Under the pieces are notes generated by a model. That model worked only from the letters and a program-made list of their open reading frames with translations, searched no databases and was not told where the DNA came from. Below are positions 16,818 through 25,393 of a stretch of 64,000 nucleotides of DNA, piece after piece (the stretch's first letter is position 1; the number at the start of each line of letters is the position of its first letter). The position numbers were made by a program, and so were the translations under genes. The stretch comes from Haloechinothrix_A salitolerans (GTDB taxonomy: Bacteria; Actinomycetota; Actinomycetes; Mycobacteriales; Pseudonocardiaceae): NCBI RefSeq assembly GCF_039544105.1, contig NZ_BAABLA010000025.1. One strand, written 5' to 3'.

Positions 16818-18059
16818 CTACAACCGTGCCGCCTTGCCCTCCAGATACCGCTGCTCGGGCACACTCGTCGTTCGGCGTGCGGCTTGCCGGTAGTGCTCGA
16901 TAGCCGCCTCCGTGTCCCCCGCCATCTCATACAGATGCGCCCGGACCGCAGCCAGCCGGTGATGCTTCACCACCCTGCTGTCCTCGTCCAGTTGCTCCAG
17001 CAGCCGCAACCCCGCCTCAGGCCCATGCACCATCGCAGCGGCCACCGCCCGGTTCAACGTCACCATCGGGTTGTCCGACACCTGCGCGAGCACGCCGTAG
17101 AGCGCCAGGATCTGCCGCCAATCTGTCTCGTCGTGGCTGGCGGCCTCGTCGTGCAGCGCGGCGATCGCTGCCTGCAGCTGGTACGGACCGAGGTCACCAC
17201 GCGACATCGCGTCCTCAACCAGCTTCGCCCCCTCGGCGATCGCCTGCTGGTCCCACAGACCGCGGTCCTGCTCGGCGAGTGGAATCAGCTCACCGTCCGG
17301 TCCAGTGCGAGCTTCGCGCCGGGCGTTGATCAGCAACATCAGCGCCAGCAACCCCGCGACCTCGGTGTCATTCGGCAACAGCTGATGCACGACGCGAGTC
17401 AGCCGGATGGCCTCACTGGACAGCTCCACGCGATCCAGCGCCGCACCGGAGGTCGCGGTGTAGCCCTCGTTGAAGATCAAATACAGCACATGCAACACCG
17501 CGTCGAGCCGCTCGTCGCGCTCCTCGGCGGGCGGCATCCGGAACGGCACCCCAGACGACGCGATCCGCTGCTTGGCGCGGCTGATGCGCTGCCCCATCGT
17601 CGAGTCCGGCACCAGGAACGCCTTCGCGATCTCCTCAGTCGTCAGACCGCCCACCGCGCGCAAGGTCAGCGCGATCTGCGACGACGCCGTCAACGATGGG
17701 TGGCAGCACAGGAACAGCAGGATCAGCGTGTCGTCGGAACCGCCCGTAGCGTCCGGTGGCGGTGTGAGGAACGCGTCGCGCGGCGCTCGTGCGGCCAGGG
17801 CGTCTTCCCGTTCCCGGCGCGACTGCTCACTGCGAAGCTGGTCGGTCATCCGCCGGTAGCCCACGCGGATGAGCCAGCCCTTTGGGTTTTCCGGTACGCC
17901 CTCCTCGGGCCACTGCGTCGCGGCCGCGAGCAGTGCCTCCTGCACCGCGTCCTCGGCCGCGTCGAAGTGGCCGAATTTGCGCACCAACGCGCCGAGCACC
18001 TGCGGCGCGAGATCGCGCAACAGGTCCTCGACGCCCTGGTCGATATGCACGTCTCTCAC
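16818..18059 (-). CDS. ECF42-type RNA polymerase sigma factor with C-terminal TPR-like domain
   Basis: At 413 residues it is far longer than simple ECF sigmas. Region 2 (FDAAEDAVQEALLAA, NPKGWLIRVGYRRMTDQLR), region 4 (GLTTEEIAKAFLVPDSTMGQRISRAKQRI) and a long helical C-terminus with NRAVAAAMVHGPEAGL repeats match the ECF42 group. That group is typically linked to YCII (DGPF) genes rather than an anti-sigma factor. The start GTG 18059 overlaps the stop of the YCII gene as GTGA. A decayed copy of this junction lies at 25256-25393. Confidence 0.88.
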   Translation of the reverse strand: MRDVHIDQGVEDLLRDLAPQVLGALVRKFGHFDAAEDAVQEALLAAATQWPEEGVPENPKGWLIRVGYRRMTDQLRSEQSRREREDALAARAPRDAFLTPPPDATGGSDDTLILLFLCCHPSLTASSQIALTLRAVGGLTTEEIAKAFLVPDSTMGQRISRAKQRIASSGVPFRMPPAEERDERLDAVLHVLYLIFNEGYTATSGAALDRVELSSEAIRLTRVVHQLLPNDTEVAGLLALMLLINARREARTGPDGELIPLAEQDRGLWDQQAIAEGAKLVEDAMSRGDLGPYQLQAAIAALHDEAASHDETDWRQILALYGVLAQVSDNPMVTLNRAVAAAMVHGPEAGLRLLEQLDEDSRVVKHHRLAAVRAHLYEMAGDTEAAIEHYRQAARRTTSVPEQRYLEGKAARL

Positions 18060-18439
18060 ATCTCCTGGCCGCTGTTGGCATCCATGATGGGCCGCACCTC
18101 GATGACATCGGGGCTGTTGACACCGTCAAAGGCGACGACGCGTGCCGCGATCTCGGACGCCCGGTCGAAGCTGTCGCAGTCGAGTACCCAGTAACCGCCG
18201 ATCACATCGGCACCGTCCGGGCTCGGTCCGTCGATGATGACGACACGATCGTCCCGTTTCCTGACGGTCGTTCCCACCGTGGGGTCTGCCAGGCCCGCCG
18301 CGTCGATGAGCTCGCCCGTCTCGGTGAGTTCGGCGTTGAGCTTGCCCATGAACTCAATCGTCCGCTCGAAGCCGTCAACCGGACCCTCCCAGCCTTCCCA
18401 CGCCGAAGGGGGGGTCTTGACCAGCAGCATGTAGCGCAT
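18056..18439 (-). CDS. YCII/DGPF-domain protein
   Basis: The 127-residue protein starts at ATG 18439 behind AAGGAGAG; the frame is open upstream without coding character. MRYMLLVKT at the start, TVRKRDDRVVIIDGPSPDG in the middle and GGYWVLDCDS mark the YCII-related (DGPF) family, small ferredoxin-like dimers of uncertain catalytic role. It overlaps the ECF42 sigma gene by 4 bases. In ECF42 systems such proteins are the conserved partner, and a regulatory role for them is still an inference. Confidence 0.85.
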   Translation of the reverse strand: MRYMLLVKTPPSAWEGWEGPVDGFERTIEFMGKLNAELTETGELIDAAGLADPTVGTTVRKRDDRVVIIDGPSPDGADVIGGYWVLDCDSFDRASEIAARVVAFDGVNSPDVIEVRPIMDANSGQEM

Positions 18440-18523
18440 ATCCGTTCTCTCCTTGCCTCGCCGTGCACCCCGTGCGGGTGCGTTCACACGAGACGTCGGA
18501 GCGAATGGTGGCGCTTCGACATG

Positions 18524-18886
18524 TCAGCTCATTGCTTCGCGGACTTCGATGGAGTCGGGGCCGTGAGCGCCGCAGTTCTCGACGATGTCGCTGGCGATCT
18601 CCATCGCACGCTCCTTGCTGGCGACATCGAGCACCCAGTATCCGCCCAGCACTTCCTTCGCCTCGGCGAACGGCCCGTCGGTCGCCACGGCGGAACCGCC
18701 GCGCCGACGCACCGTGACAGCGTGCCGCGGATCGGCCAGACCAGCGGCGTCGAGTAACTCGCCGGATTCCTGCAGCTCGGTGTTCAGCTTCATCATGAAG
18801 TCGAACGTCTCCTGCATCTCGGCAGGATCGGTGTCGCGGGTCTCGAAGTCGGAAAGCGCGCTGTGGACCATCAGCATGTATTTCAC
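18524..18886 (-). CDS. YCII/DGPF-domain protein, second copy
   Basis: A 120-residue paralogue of the neighbouring protein. It starts with GTG 18886 (VKYMLMVHS) behind GAGAGGTGA. It shares the ELLDAAGLADP and GGYWVLD motifs and has a TDGPFAEAKEV DGPF signature. The 84-base gap to the next YCII gene suggests one transcript with the ECF42 sigma. The pair probably arose by tandem duplication. Confidence 0.83.
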   Translation of the reverse strand: MKYMLMVHSALSDFETRDTDPAEMQETFDFMMKLNTELQESGELLDAAGLADPRHAVTVRRRGGSAVATDGPFAEAKEVLGGYWVLDVASKERAMEIASDIVENCGAHGPDSIEVREAMS

Positions 18887-19054
18887 GTCGTCACCTCTCG
18901 GTGTTGCGGTGTCGCCGCACACTCTAAGCGGTCGACGACGTGCGTGGTGGTCGATTTCCCCGGATTCTGTGGAAGTCGCGGCTGGGTTCGAGCCAGGCGA
19001 GCCGGGCGTCAGCGCAACGGCGATCGCCCAGCCGGCCGCGCCCCTGCCATAGCC

Positions 19055-20479
19055 TTAACCCTGCCATGCGGCGAGCAGGTCGTCCGGGCCGAGCACAGGC
19101 AGCTCCGTCACAGTGGCGCCGGTCCGGCTGACGGCGATCATGGGCGTTGTGTCCTCCGCCCCCGGAAGCTGTGATCGATGGACCATCAAGCGCGCGAGGT
19201 CCGCCGTATCGAACGGGCGACTATCATGCCACTTGATCGATCCGACCAGCGTGATGCGCTTCGCCACCGGCGCGCGGTCCGCGCCTACGATGTCTATCTC
19301 CGGATCGTTGGTACGTGTCCAGTACCCCCCAATCGCCCCGGTATCTTCGAGCGCGCCGGTGGCGGGAAGTCGCCGCAACGACTCGCGAATGACGGGCTCG
19401 ATGGCCCGCCCGCGCCATGTCGTCCAGGACGAGCTGATTCGGTCCAGTACGAGGTCGCCTCGATCACGCTCAATTTCGTCGAGGTTCGGGCCGAGAAACC
19501 GCAACCAGAACTTCAGGTACGGGTCGGTCACGATGTATCTGGTGTCCTTCGAAGCACGGGTCGACAGCGGCACCATTGGTTCGACCAGGCGCTTGCCCGT
19601 CAGCACCCGGAGTGCCCGGCTCAAGGAAGCCTGCGGGAGATCACCAGCGGCCCTACCAATGAGCGTGAACGTGCGCTCACCCGACCCAATAGCGCCAAGC
19701 ACTCTCCGCGCATGCGCATCGGCAGGAAACTCGGCCGCCAGAGCCCGCTCGGCACTGACCAGCAACGCCGATATGGGGTCGCGGACCGCTTCACTCAGAT
19801 AGTCAGTGACGGAGGCGCCGACGGGCCACTCGTCCAAGATGAGCGGCAGTCCGCCGGTGACCAAGTAGGCGTCAATAGCCGTAGCGGAATCCAACTCCAG
19901 CATCGTAGCGACGTCAGCAGGACTCAACGGAGGGATGACCATCTCGGTGGCTCGCTGATGGAAGGGCCTGCCGTAGGAATTGAGCGCTTCCATCATCGCT
20001 AAGTCCGAGCCGATGCAGAGCAACAGCACACGTCGACGTGACAGCTCGCGATCGAACGCCTTCTGCAACGTCCCTTCGAACCCCGCGTCATTGGCGATGA
20101 GATAGGGAACTTCATCCAAGACCACCACACACGGCCCGTCATCGGGCAGTGCCGCCGCCAGCAAGCGCAGTGCCGCGTCCCACGACGCAGGAGTCTGTTC
20201 TTGGAAGAGACTTGCCCCCGGCAGACTGGAACTGGCCGCGGCCTCTGTGAATAGCCGGACATCTCGAGCCATGTCCGGCTGCGCCGACGCCGTGAAGAAC
20301 AGCGAGGGCACACCGGCGCGTTCGACGAACTCTTCAGCAAGCCGAGATTTACCGACGCGACGTCGGCCCCGCATCAGGATCGCCCGCCCAGGACGACCCG
20401 CTCGCCCTCCGGCCACAGTCTTGCGGAGCGCCTTGTCCAGCGTGGCCAGCTCGCGATCGCGTCCAATGAACCCGGTCAT
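19055..20479 (-). CDS. AAA+ ATPase of the archaeal-type / DUF234 family
   Basis: The 474-residue protein starts at ATG 20479 behind AAGGATGAG. A longer open frame only translates the palindrome upstream. Walker A is MRGRRRVGKSRL, Walker B VVVLDEVPYL, followed by a winged-helix part and a C-terminal DUF234-like nuclease-related region (YLKFWLRFL, then DPEIDIVGADR). Such ATPases are common in accessory DNA and sometimes behave like toxin-antitoxin or defence genes, but their function is not established. A 31-bp imperfect palindrome just upstream suggests autoregulation. A 3' fragment is duplicated at 7061-7212. Confidence 0.82.
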   Translation of the reverse strand: MTGFIGRDRELATLDKALRKTVAGGRAGRPGRAILMRGRRRVGKSRLAEEFVERAGVPSLFFTASAQPDMARDVRLFTEAAASSSLPGASLFQEQTPASWDAALRLLAAALPDDGPCVVVLDEVPYLIANDAGFEGTLQKAFDRELSRRRVLLLCIGSDLAMMEALNSYGRPFHQRATEMVIPPLSPADVATMLELDSATAIDAYLVTGGLPLILDEWPVGASVTDYLSEAVRDPISALLVSAERALAAEFPADAHARRVLGAIGSGERTFTLIGRAAGDLPQASLSRALRVLTGKRLVEPMVPLSTRASKDTRYIVTDPYLKFWLRFLGPNLDEIERDRGDLVLDRISSSWTTWRGRAIEPVIRESLRRLPATGALEDTGAIGGYWTRTNDPEIDIVGADRAPVAKRITLVGSIKWHDSRPFDTADLARLMVHRSQLPGAEDTTPMIAVSRTGATVTELPVLGPDDLLAAWQG

Positions 20480-20495
20480 ACACTCATCCTTGGAA

Positions 20496-20526
20496 CACTC
20501 ACCGATGAAACTATCATTGATGAGTG
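20496..20526. promoter_or_regulatory. 31-bp imperfect palindrome upstream of the ATPase gene
   Basis: Arms CACTCACCGATGA (20496-20508) and TCATTGATGAGTG (20514-20526) are complementary with two mismatches around AACTA. It sits 17 bases upstream of the ATG of the ATPase gene and is repeated at 23613-23643 before the aminotransferase gene, with the core ACCGATGAAACTATC identical. I infer an operator or conserved 5' regulatory element. Confidence 0.6.
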
Positions 20527-20656
20527 TATCATTCCTCTCGGTTGGCGGCTTTTGGCGTGCGGCGTAGCGATCGGGCGGCGCGTAGATGTGCGAACGCACT
20601 TATCGCGACCAGCCGCTCAGTGCGCAGGCAGCGAACGGCGCACTACCATCCACGAC

Positions 20657-22090
20657 ATGCAAGACCGGCCGCGATGTGGACGCCCGACTACGTCGGGCCA
20701 CCCATGCAGCTCACTCCTGCGATACTCCGCCCCACTGGACCGCTACGCGCCCGCGTGCCGAAAGCACATGACTCCCGATGAGCGCCACGAAATCGACACG
20801 AGCCCGGACTGGACCGATGACGGCCAGATTGTTTGGTTTCTTGAGCAGCGCACGGAAGGGAACGAGCTGGCGTCGGGGACGGATATCGCGAACGCACTAC
20901 GGGTACAACCCTCAATGATCAGCTGGCGGCTGCGCCGAATCGCCGAAAACGGCAGGATCAGCAGCCGCAAGGTCGGCCGCCGTGAGCTGTGGGGCACTCC
21001 CGAGCATCTGCAGCGGCTGCGGGCGGAAGAACTCCGCCAGCAACGGCAAGCCGAGGCCCAGCGCGCAGCCACGGAGCAGCACATCCGCGAGCGGAACAAC
21101 CAACTCGCAGGAATCCGGCGGCAGCTGAAGGAGGTCGTTACCGAACGCGGCATCGACGTTACGAGTTTGGGGCAGGTGTTCGGCACATCCGGCCAGGAGG
21201 CTCAGCCCGACGTCCTTTGTCTCAGCACGCAGGATCCTGCCGCAGCCGAGTGGCTCCTGGGCAGACTACGCAGGCCGGCGCCGCAGGAGAGCGCTCCCAA
21301 CGATGAGGAGTGGGCCGTGTTCTGGGAACAACTCGAGGAGTTATTGAGCCCGCTGGCCGAAGCTGGCTGGCTCGACGACGTGGAAGCGTCGTTCGGCGAG
21401 TATGACCACGAAGCTGGACCGATCTTGTCGACGGTAATGCACCGGACATGCATGACTATGGCCGTTGAATACCGGCCTGTCGACAACTCTCTGGAACTGC
21501 AGCCGTTCGACAGTGACGACAACCCGCCGCTGTTCAGCGTGCTCGACGAGCCTGTCGTCATCGCGCTCCCCGACAACATGTCGCAGCGGGAGCGCGCGAT
21601 TCGCGAACGCGCTGGCGAGCTCGGCCTACTGGACGCGACGCGCGTCGAGCTCACCGAGGGAAGTGTGGTGTCGACCGGTGAGCTCGTCAGATGGCAGTTC
21701 CATGAGTGGTTGTTCGAACCTGCTGCAGGCGGCCGTGGAATCCGGGTCGAGCAACTTCTCCGTGAGCTCGATGACGATCGCCACTTCTCGTCGTTCATCC
21801 CACTCCTACTAGGAATGTTCGCCGTCGGAGTGCTCCCTGATGTGGTTCCCGACACCGCCGCGCTCGGGATCGCCGCGTGGTGCTGGCGCAACGAGACTGC
21901 GGTGGAGGACCACCACCTACCCAGTGATGTTCTCATGGCGAGGGTCAACATGGCCGTCACCGAGGCGATTCAGCCGAACGTCGATCCCTTCGACGGTGTC
22001 GACTGGGATGGCGTCAGGCAGGCATTGACCAACCCGGCGTTGGCGCTCCCAGATGGTCGACGTATCGCAGACCTATTCGGAGAAGGATGA
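20657..22090 (+). CDS. Hypothetical protein with N-terminal Cys motif and winged-helix segment
   Basis: About 477 residues from ATG 20657; an earlier start at 20552 would overlap the ATPase promoter region. The N-terminus has CGRPTTSGHPC and a later AC-x3-H that resemble a small zinc-binding module. GTDIANALRVQPSMISWRL is a probable helix-turn-helix. A Glu/Arg/Gln-rich coiled coil follows (about 165-215), then an acidic domain without a recognised family. It is divergent from the ATPase gene and shares its control region. I do not recognise the function. Confidence 0.6.
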   Translation: MQDRPRCGRPTTSGHPCSSLLRYSAPLDRYAPACRKHMTPDERHEIDTSPDWTDDGQIVWFLEQRTEGNELASGTDIANALRVQPSMISWRLRRIAENGRISSRKVGRRELWGTPEHLQRLRAEELRQQRQAEAQRAATEQHIRERNNQLAGIRRQLKEVVTERGIDVTSLGQVFGTSGQEAQPDVLCLSTQDPAAAEWLLGRLRRPAPQESAPNDEEWAVFWEQLEELLSPLAEAGWLDDVEASFGEYDHEAGPILSTVMHRTCMTMAVEYRPVDNSLELQPFDSDDNPPLFSVLDEPVVIALPDNMSQRERAIRERAGELGLLDATRVELTEGSVVSTGELVRWQFHEWLFEPAAGGRGIRVEQLLRELDDDRHFSSFIPLLLGMFAVGVLPDVVPDTAALGIAAWCWRNETAVEDHHLPSDVLMARVNMAVTEAIQPNVDPFDGVDWDGVRQALTNPALALPDGRRIADLFGEG

Positions 22091-22138
22091 GCCGAGGTCT
22101 GTCCCACGGTCGTCAAGGAACTGGACCGCTGGCAAGAA

Positions 22139-22507
22139 TTGGACGAACACGTCCTCGGCCCGGTCCCGACACTGCGGTTGCTGACCGTCGCTGGATCGAC
22201 GTCGTACACCAGGAAGTGGTGGGGCCAGGGGCGATGGCGCGCGATGTGCCGTGAGGTGATCGACGACGCCGCCGCGGCCGATATCCCTTTGCCGTCGCCG
22301 TATGACGCCCGCGGCGTCACTGCGCTACTAGGCGACCTCGAACGACCGAACGAGCTCAGTGACGCGGTGCTGGGGTGGCTAATCGACATGCCCGCCGGCG
22401 GTGTCCATGGCCCGCGGGGCTTGCGTATGCACGACGCTGCCCGTCCTCCTGTTCGGACTATCGACCTGCCCGATACCGAGTTCGCTGAGTACGAACCGGC
22501 TGAGTGA
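22139..22507 (+). CDS. Hypothetical protein in frame behind the stop of the upstream gene
   Basis: The frame is open from immediately after the TGA at 22088-22090 to 22507 and is in the same frame as the upstream gene. The first available start is TTG 22139, giving 122 residues (for example GSTSYTRKWWGQGRW and DARGVTALLGDLERP). Codon use looks coding. It may be a separate gene, or the 3' part of a longer gene split by a nonsense change. No domain is recognised. Confidence 0.5.
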   Translation: MDEHVLGPVPTLRLLTVAGSTSYTRKWWGQGRWRAMCREVIDDAAAADIPLPSPYDARGVTALLGDLERPNELSDAVLGWLIDMPAGGVHGPRGLRMHDAARPPVRTIDLPDTEFAEYEPAE

Positions 22508-22546
22508 CGAGCACGCCGCCTACAGAGTGCGGCTCAGGTGCGATCG

Positions 22547-23593
22547 TCAGCTGAGGGCCTCAACCGCGGCGTCGACGTCAGCCTCTGTCGTATAGAGATG
22601 GAACGAGGCCCGCAGCGATCCTGCCCGGGCGGCGGCACGGATCCCCGCCTCGGCGGGCCGCTGGTCGGCGTCGTGAGGGATTACGTCCGCGCCCAGCGAC
22701 ACGATCGCGCTGTCTCCCGGCGGGAGGCCAAGTCCGGCACGGAACCCGTTGGCCAGTCCCACGTCGTACTCGCCGATCGCAGCGACCCCCACCTGCTCGA
22801 TGAGCTCCAGGGCCGGCGCGGCGCCGACCCAGCAGTGCCATGCCGGGGACAGGTCGAACCGCCGCGCGTCAGACGCCAGCTTCATCTCGGGACCGTAGTA
22901 GCTCGCGTGCACGTCCGCTCCTGCGTACCAGCCCGCAGCGTGCGGGGTAATCTGTTCCCGTAAATCCTGCGCCAGGTAGCAGAACGACGTCCCACGCGGA
23001 GCGCAGAGCCACTTGTATGCCGCGCAGACCAGCGCGTCGACGTGGGCGACGTCGATCTTGTGCCAGCCGACCGCCTGCGTGGCGTCAACGACGACGCGGG
23101 CCCCGGCGCCCCTCGCGCGGGCGGCCACCGTGGCCAGGTCAGTCACCTCGCCGGTGGCCGACTGCACAACGCTGAGCGCCACTACGTCAACGCGATCGTC
23201 GATGCGGTCCAGCAGGTCGGCCAGCGGCACGGTCTCCACGATGACGCCGCGCTCTCGCTGGACGTAGTAGGGGAACAGATTGGACGTAAACTCCATCTCC
23301 GGCACGAGGACTCGCGCTCCCGCCGGCAGCGCCGCCGCCACCAGCCCCACCTGCTGGGAGACCGCCGAGCTGACCGCGATATCGCCCGGGGAGGCGCCAA
23401 CCAGCCGCGCGAACGAGGCACGCGCCCGTTCGGTCGCCTCGGCCCACGGTTCCCACGACGTTCGGCCATGCCGCCAGTCGTCCAGTGCCTCCTGCAGCGC
23501 CGTCCACGCCGGGCGCGGCGGCAGCCCGTAGCTGGCGGTGTTCAGCCAACCCGGTTCCGGGTCGAACAGTCGTCGTGCCTCGCGCAGGTCCAC
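22547..23593 (-). CDS. Class V aminotransferase-fold PLP enzyme
   Basis: The 348-residue protein starts at GTG 23593 with AAGGGAGGGG upstream. Class V features: LNTASYGLPP near the N-terminus, DATQAVGWHKID binding the cofactor ring, and the Schiff-base lysine in VCAAYKWLCAPRG. The family includes cysteine desulfurases, isopenicillin-N epimerase-like enzymes and kynureninases; the WLNTASYG opening is nearest to the epimerase-like group. The substrate is unknown. The 31-bp palindrome shared with the ATPase gene lies 20 bases upstream, so the two genes may share a regulator. Confidence 0.82.
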   Translation of the reverse strand: MDLREARRLFDPEPGWLNTASYGLPPRPAWTALQEALDDWRHGRTSWEPWAEATERARASFARLVGASPGDIAVSSAVSQQVGLVAAALPAGARVLVPEMEFTSNLFPYYVQRERGVIVETVPLADLLDRIDDRVDVVALSVVQSATGEVTDLATVAARARGAGARVVVDATQAVGWHKIDVAHVDALVCAAYKWLCAPRGTSFCYLAQDLREQITPHAAGWYAGADVHASYYGPEMKLASDARRFDLSPAWHCWVGAAPALELIEQVGVAAIGEYDVGLANGFRAGLGLPPGDSAIVSLGADVIPHDADQRPAEAGIRAAARAGSLRASFHLYTTEADVDAAVEALS

Positions 23594-23612
23594 CGCGCCC
23601 CTCCCTTGAAAA

Positions 23613-23643
23613 CGCTCACCGATGAAACTATCGCCGATGAGCG
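23613..23643. promoter_or_regulatory. 31-bp imperfect palindrome upstream of the aminotransferase gene
   Basis: Arms CGCTCACCGATGA (23613-23625) and TCGCCGATGAGCG (23631-23643) surround AACTA. The centre and spacing are those of the element at 20496-20526. Compensating changes at the outer arms (CACTC with GAGTG there, CGCTC with GAGCG here) keep the symmetry, which argues for function. Confidence 0.6.
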
Positions 23644-23741
23644 TAAAGTCTGGCTCCAAGATCACACAGGACCGCAGGGCATCGCAGCTGGACCGACCGA
23701 CGACTTCGACATGACCACACCTTCGCGTCTCGTCGCGACGT

Positions 23742-24083
23742 CTATGCCTGCGCTTGTACGAGCAGAACCGCCCACCCACCGAGCTGCACCAGCATCGCGA
23801 TTACCGCGACCAGGGCTCGACGTCGCGGCGCGGTCATGGCGGTCAGGCCCGAGATTAGCTGCACCATCACCAGGAATGCCGCAGCGTAGAAGACAGTTGG
23901 CACGACGTCGGCAGCCTGGGGCGCTTCCAGCGTCCATAACAGCGACAGCAGTGACGCGACCGCCGCAGCGCCATACACGCTCACCGGCGCGACAACGACG
24001 ACCAGGACATTCAGTCCGACGCACACGCCAACTGCCGCGACCCATCGACCGCTGCGCCGTACCCGCGTATTGACAGTAGACAT
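23742..24083 (-). CDS. Small membrane protein, three predicted TM segments
   Basis: A 113-residue hydrophobic protein with helices at about 12-35, 62-82 and 88-108. The short basic N-terminus (TRVRRSGR) suggests a cytoplasmic start. No family is recognised. It is 13 bases downstream of another small membrane protein gene at 24097-24438, so they are probably expressed together. Confidence 0.65.
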   Translation of the reverse strand: MSTVNTRVRRSGRWVAAVGVCVGLNVLVVVVAPVSVYGAAAVASLLSLLWTLEAPQAADVVPTVFYAAAFLVMVQLISGLTAMTAPRRRALVAVIAMLVQLGGWAVLLVQAQA

Positions 24084-24096
24084 TGGACCGTCACCA

Positions 24097-24438
24097 CTAA
24101 TCCAGCGCGCTCAACGCGATCAACGCGACTACGGGTGCGGCCGTCAAGACCGCAACCGCGGTGATCGCTCGTTTGCCAGCACCTGCGATGGCGACACCGA
24201 CGGTGAACGGAAGTGCGACCAGAACCGCGGTTAGCGCACCAAAGAACGTGCCGGTCCACGGCTGGGAGTAGGACTCTGTGCACGGTGGCATTAGGCAGTC
24301 CGCGAAGCTGATAAGGGTCAACACTCCGGTCGCGAACACCGGATACGCCACGACAACGGCGAGTGCGATGCCGACACCTAACCCCAGAAGCGGTCGACGC
24401 GGCCGTTCCTGCCTGGCAGACGGATCTGCTGTATCCAT
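24097..24438 (-). CDS. Small membrane protein, three predicted TM segments
   Basis: A 113-residue protein from ATG 24438, preceded by GAGGGGGAA; the frame upstream is open but not coding. Hydrophobic helices lie at about 16-42, 62-83 and 88-110. The loop between helices 1 and 2 (CLMPPCTESYSQPW) has two cysteines and would be extracytoplasmic. No family is recognised. It is first in a pair with the gene at 23742-24083. Confidence 0.65.
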   Translation of the reverse strand: MDTADPSARQERPRRPLLGLGVGIALAVVVAYPVFATGVLTLISFADCLMPPCTESYSQPWTGTFFGALTAVLVALPFTVGVAIAGAGKRAITAVAVLTAAPVVALIALSALD

Positions 24439-24599
24439 CAGTCGTGTTCCCCCTCGTTGTTCGCGTCCCCAGGTGTCAGCGCCGGTCCGCAAGGTCAACA
24501 GACTGCCGGAACATGTCCGCTACGACCGGCTCGTGGCGTTTGTCTTGTCACGGTACGCCGTCAAGGCCACTTGATCGACACGTCCATGGGTCGTTAGCG

Positions 24600-24962
24600 C
24601 TAGAGACTGGCTTCCCAGCCGTCGTAGTCACCACCGCTGACGCTCGAAGCTACGTGTTCGAAGAACACCCGAGCGTCCCGAACGGCGCTTGGGGTCATCA
24701 CGACACCATGCGCTTCAGCGATGACCACCCACCCGGGGCCCGCCGCTGCCGGCTCAACCACCTGAATGGCCCAGCCGCCAGAGCGGATCTGTGACTCCGC
24801 TTGACGCGCGGAACCTTCGTCTGCGCAGTACAAGTAGTGCATCCAATGGCGTGGGGCCTCGAGGTTGCTCCGCTTGGAGAGCTGTGACAGCACCTCATCG
24901 TCTCCCGGGTGGCCAGTGTCGAAAGTCCTGGACGCCGCTGTACGTCGCCTGAACCATCTCAT
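24600..24962 (-). CDS. RraB-like (ribonuclease E inhibitor B fold) protein
   Basis: A 120-residue protein from ATG 24962, with GGGGGAGG upstream. It matches the RraB domain: a DDEVLSQL helix, HWMHYLYCADEGSARQ, GWVVIAEAHGVVMTP and the C-terminal GGDYDGWEAS, which corresponds to the conserved GxYDGWE ending. Canonical RraB binds RNase E. In actinobacteria the fold occurs in proteins of unknown partner, so regulation of RNase E is only a possibility. It is monocistronic. Confidence 0.7.
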   Translation of the reverse strand: MRWFRRRTAASRTFDTGHPGDDEVLSQLSKRSNLEAPRHWMHYLYCADEGSARQAESQIRSGGWAIQVVEPAAAGPGWVVIAEAHGVVMTPSAVRDARVFFEHVASSVSGGDYDGWEASL

Positions 24963-25255
24963 CGGCTCTCGCCTCCCCCGAGAGAAATATGTCGCGGCCA
25001 GAACCGCAACAGTACTCAGGCGCGATGGAAACATGCGCTGGGAGTGACCTCGCTGTGAGGCGTTCGACGCCAAGTCGTCCCTCGATTCTGTTCGATCCCA
25101 GATACGACACCAGCCCAGGTCTGTGACGTGCGCTCGTGCCTCTGTCTGACTCCCTACCCCGGTAAGCCCCGTGGTACGGCTGATGAAGACGGCCGAGGAG
25201 GCTGGTGGGGTCGCTAGCCCGCAGGGCGAGGCTGAAGTGGCACGCGAGAAGGCCT

Positions 25256-25393
25256 CGCAACAGGTCCTCGATGCGCTGGTTTATATGCACGTCTCTTCCA
25301 TCTCCTGGCCGCTGTTGCATCCACGATGAGCCGCACCTCAATGGGCTCGGGACTGTTGACACCGTCAAAGCCAACGACCCACGCCGCGATCTC
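25256..25393 (-). pseudogene. Decayed copy of the ECF42 sigma / YCII gene junction
   Basis: About 138 bases match 18015-18155, where the YCII gene end overlaps the sigma gene start. Shared blocks are CGCAACAGGTCCTCGA, TATGCACGTCTCT, ATCTCCTGGCCGCTGTTG, CTGTTGACACCGTCAAAG and CCGCGATCTC. A one-base loss (GTTGGCATCC to GTTGCATCC) and other changes destroy both frames. It is a remnant of a former second copy or of a duplication. Confidence 0.85.

Noticed and set aside
16803..18194. Plus-strand 463-codon frame opposite the ECF42 sigma gene
   Set aside because: Composition is Gln/His/Arg-rich and no family fits; the sigma factor on the other strand is certain.
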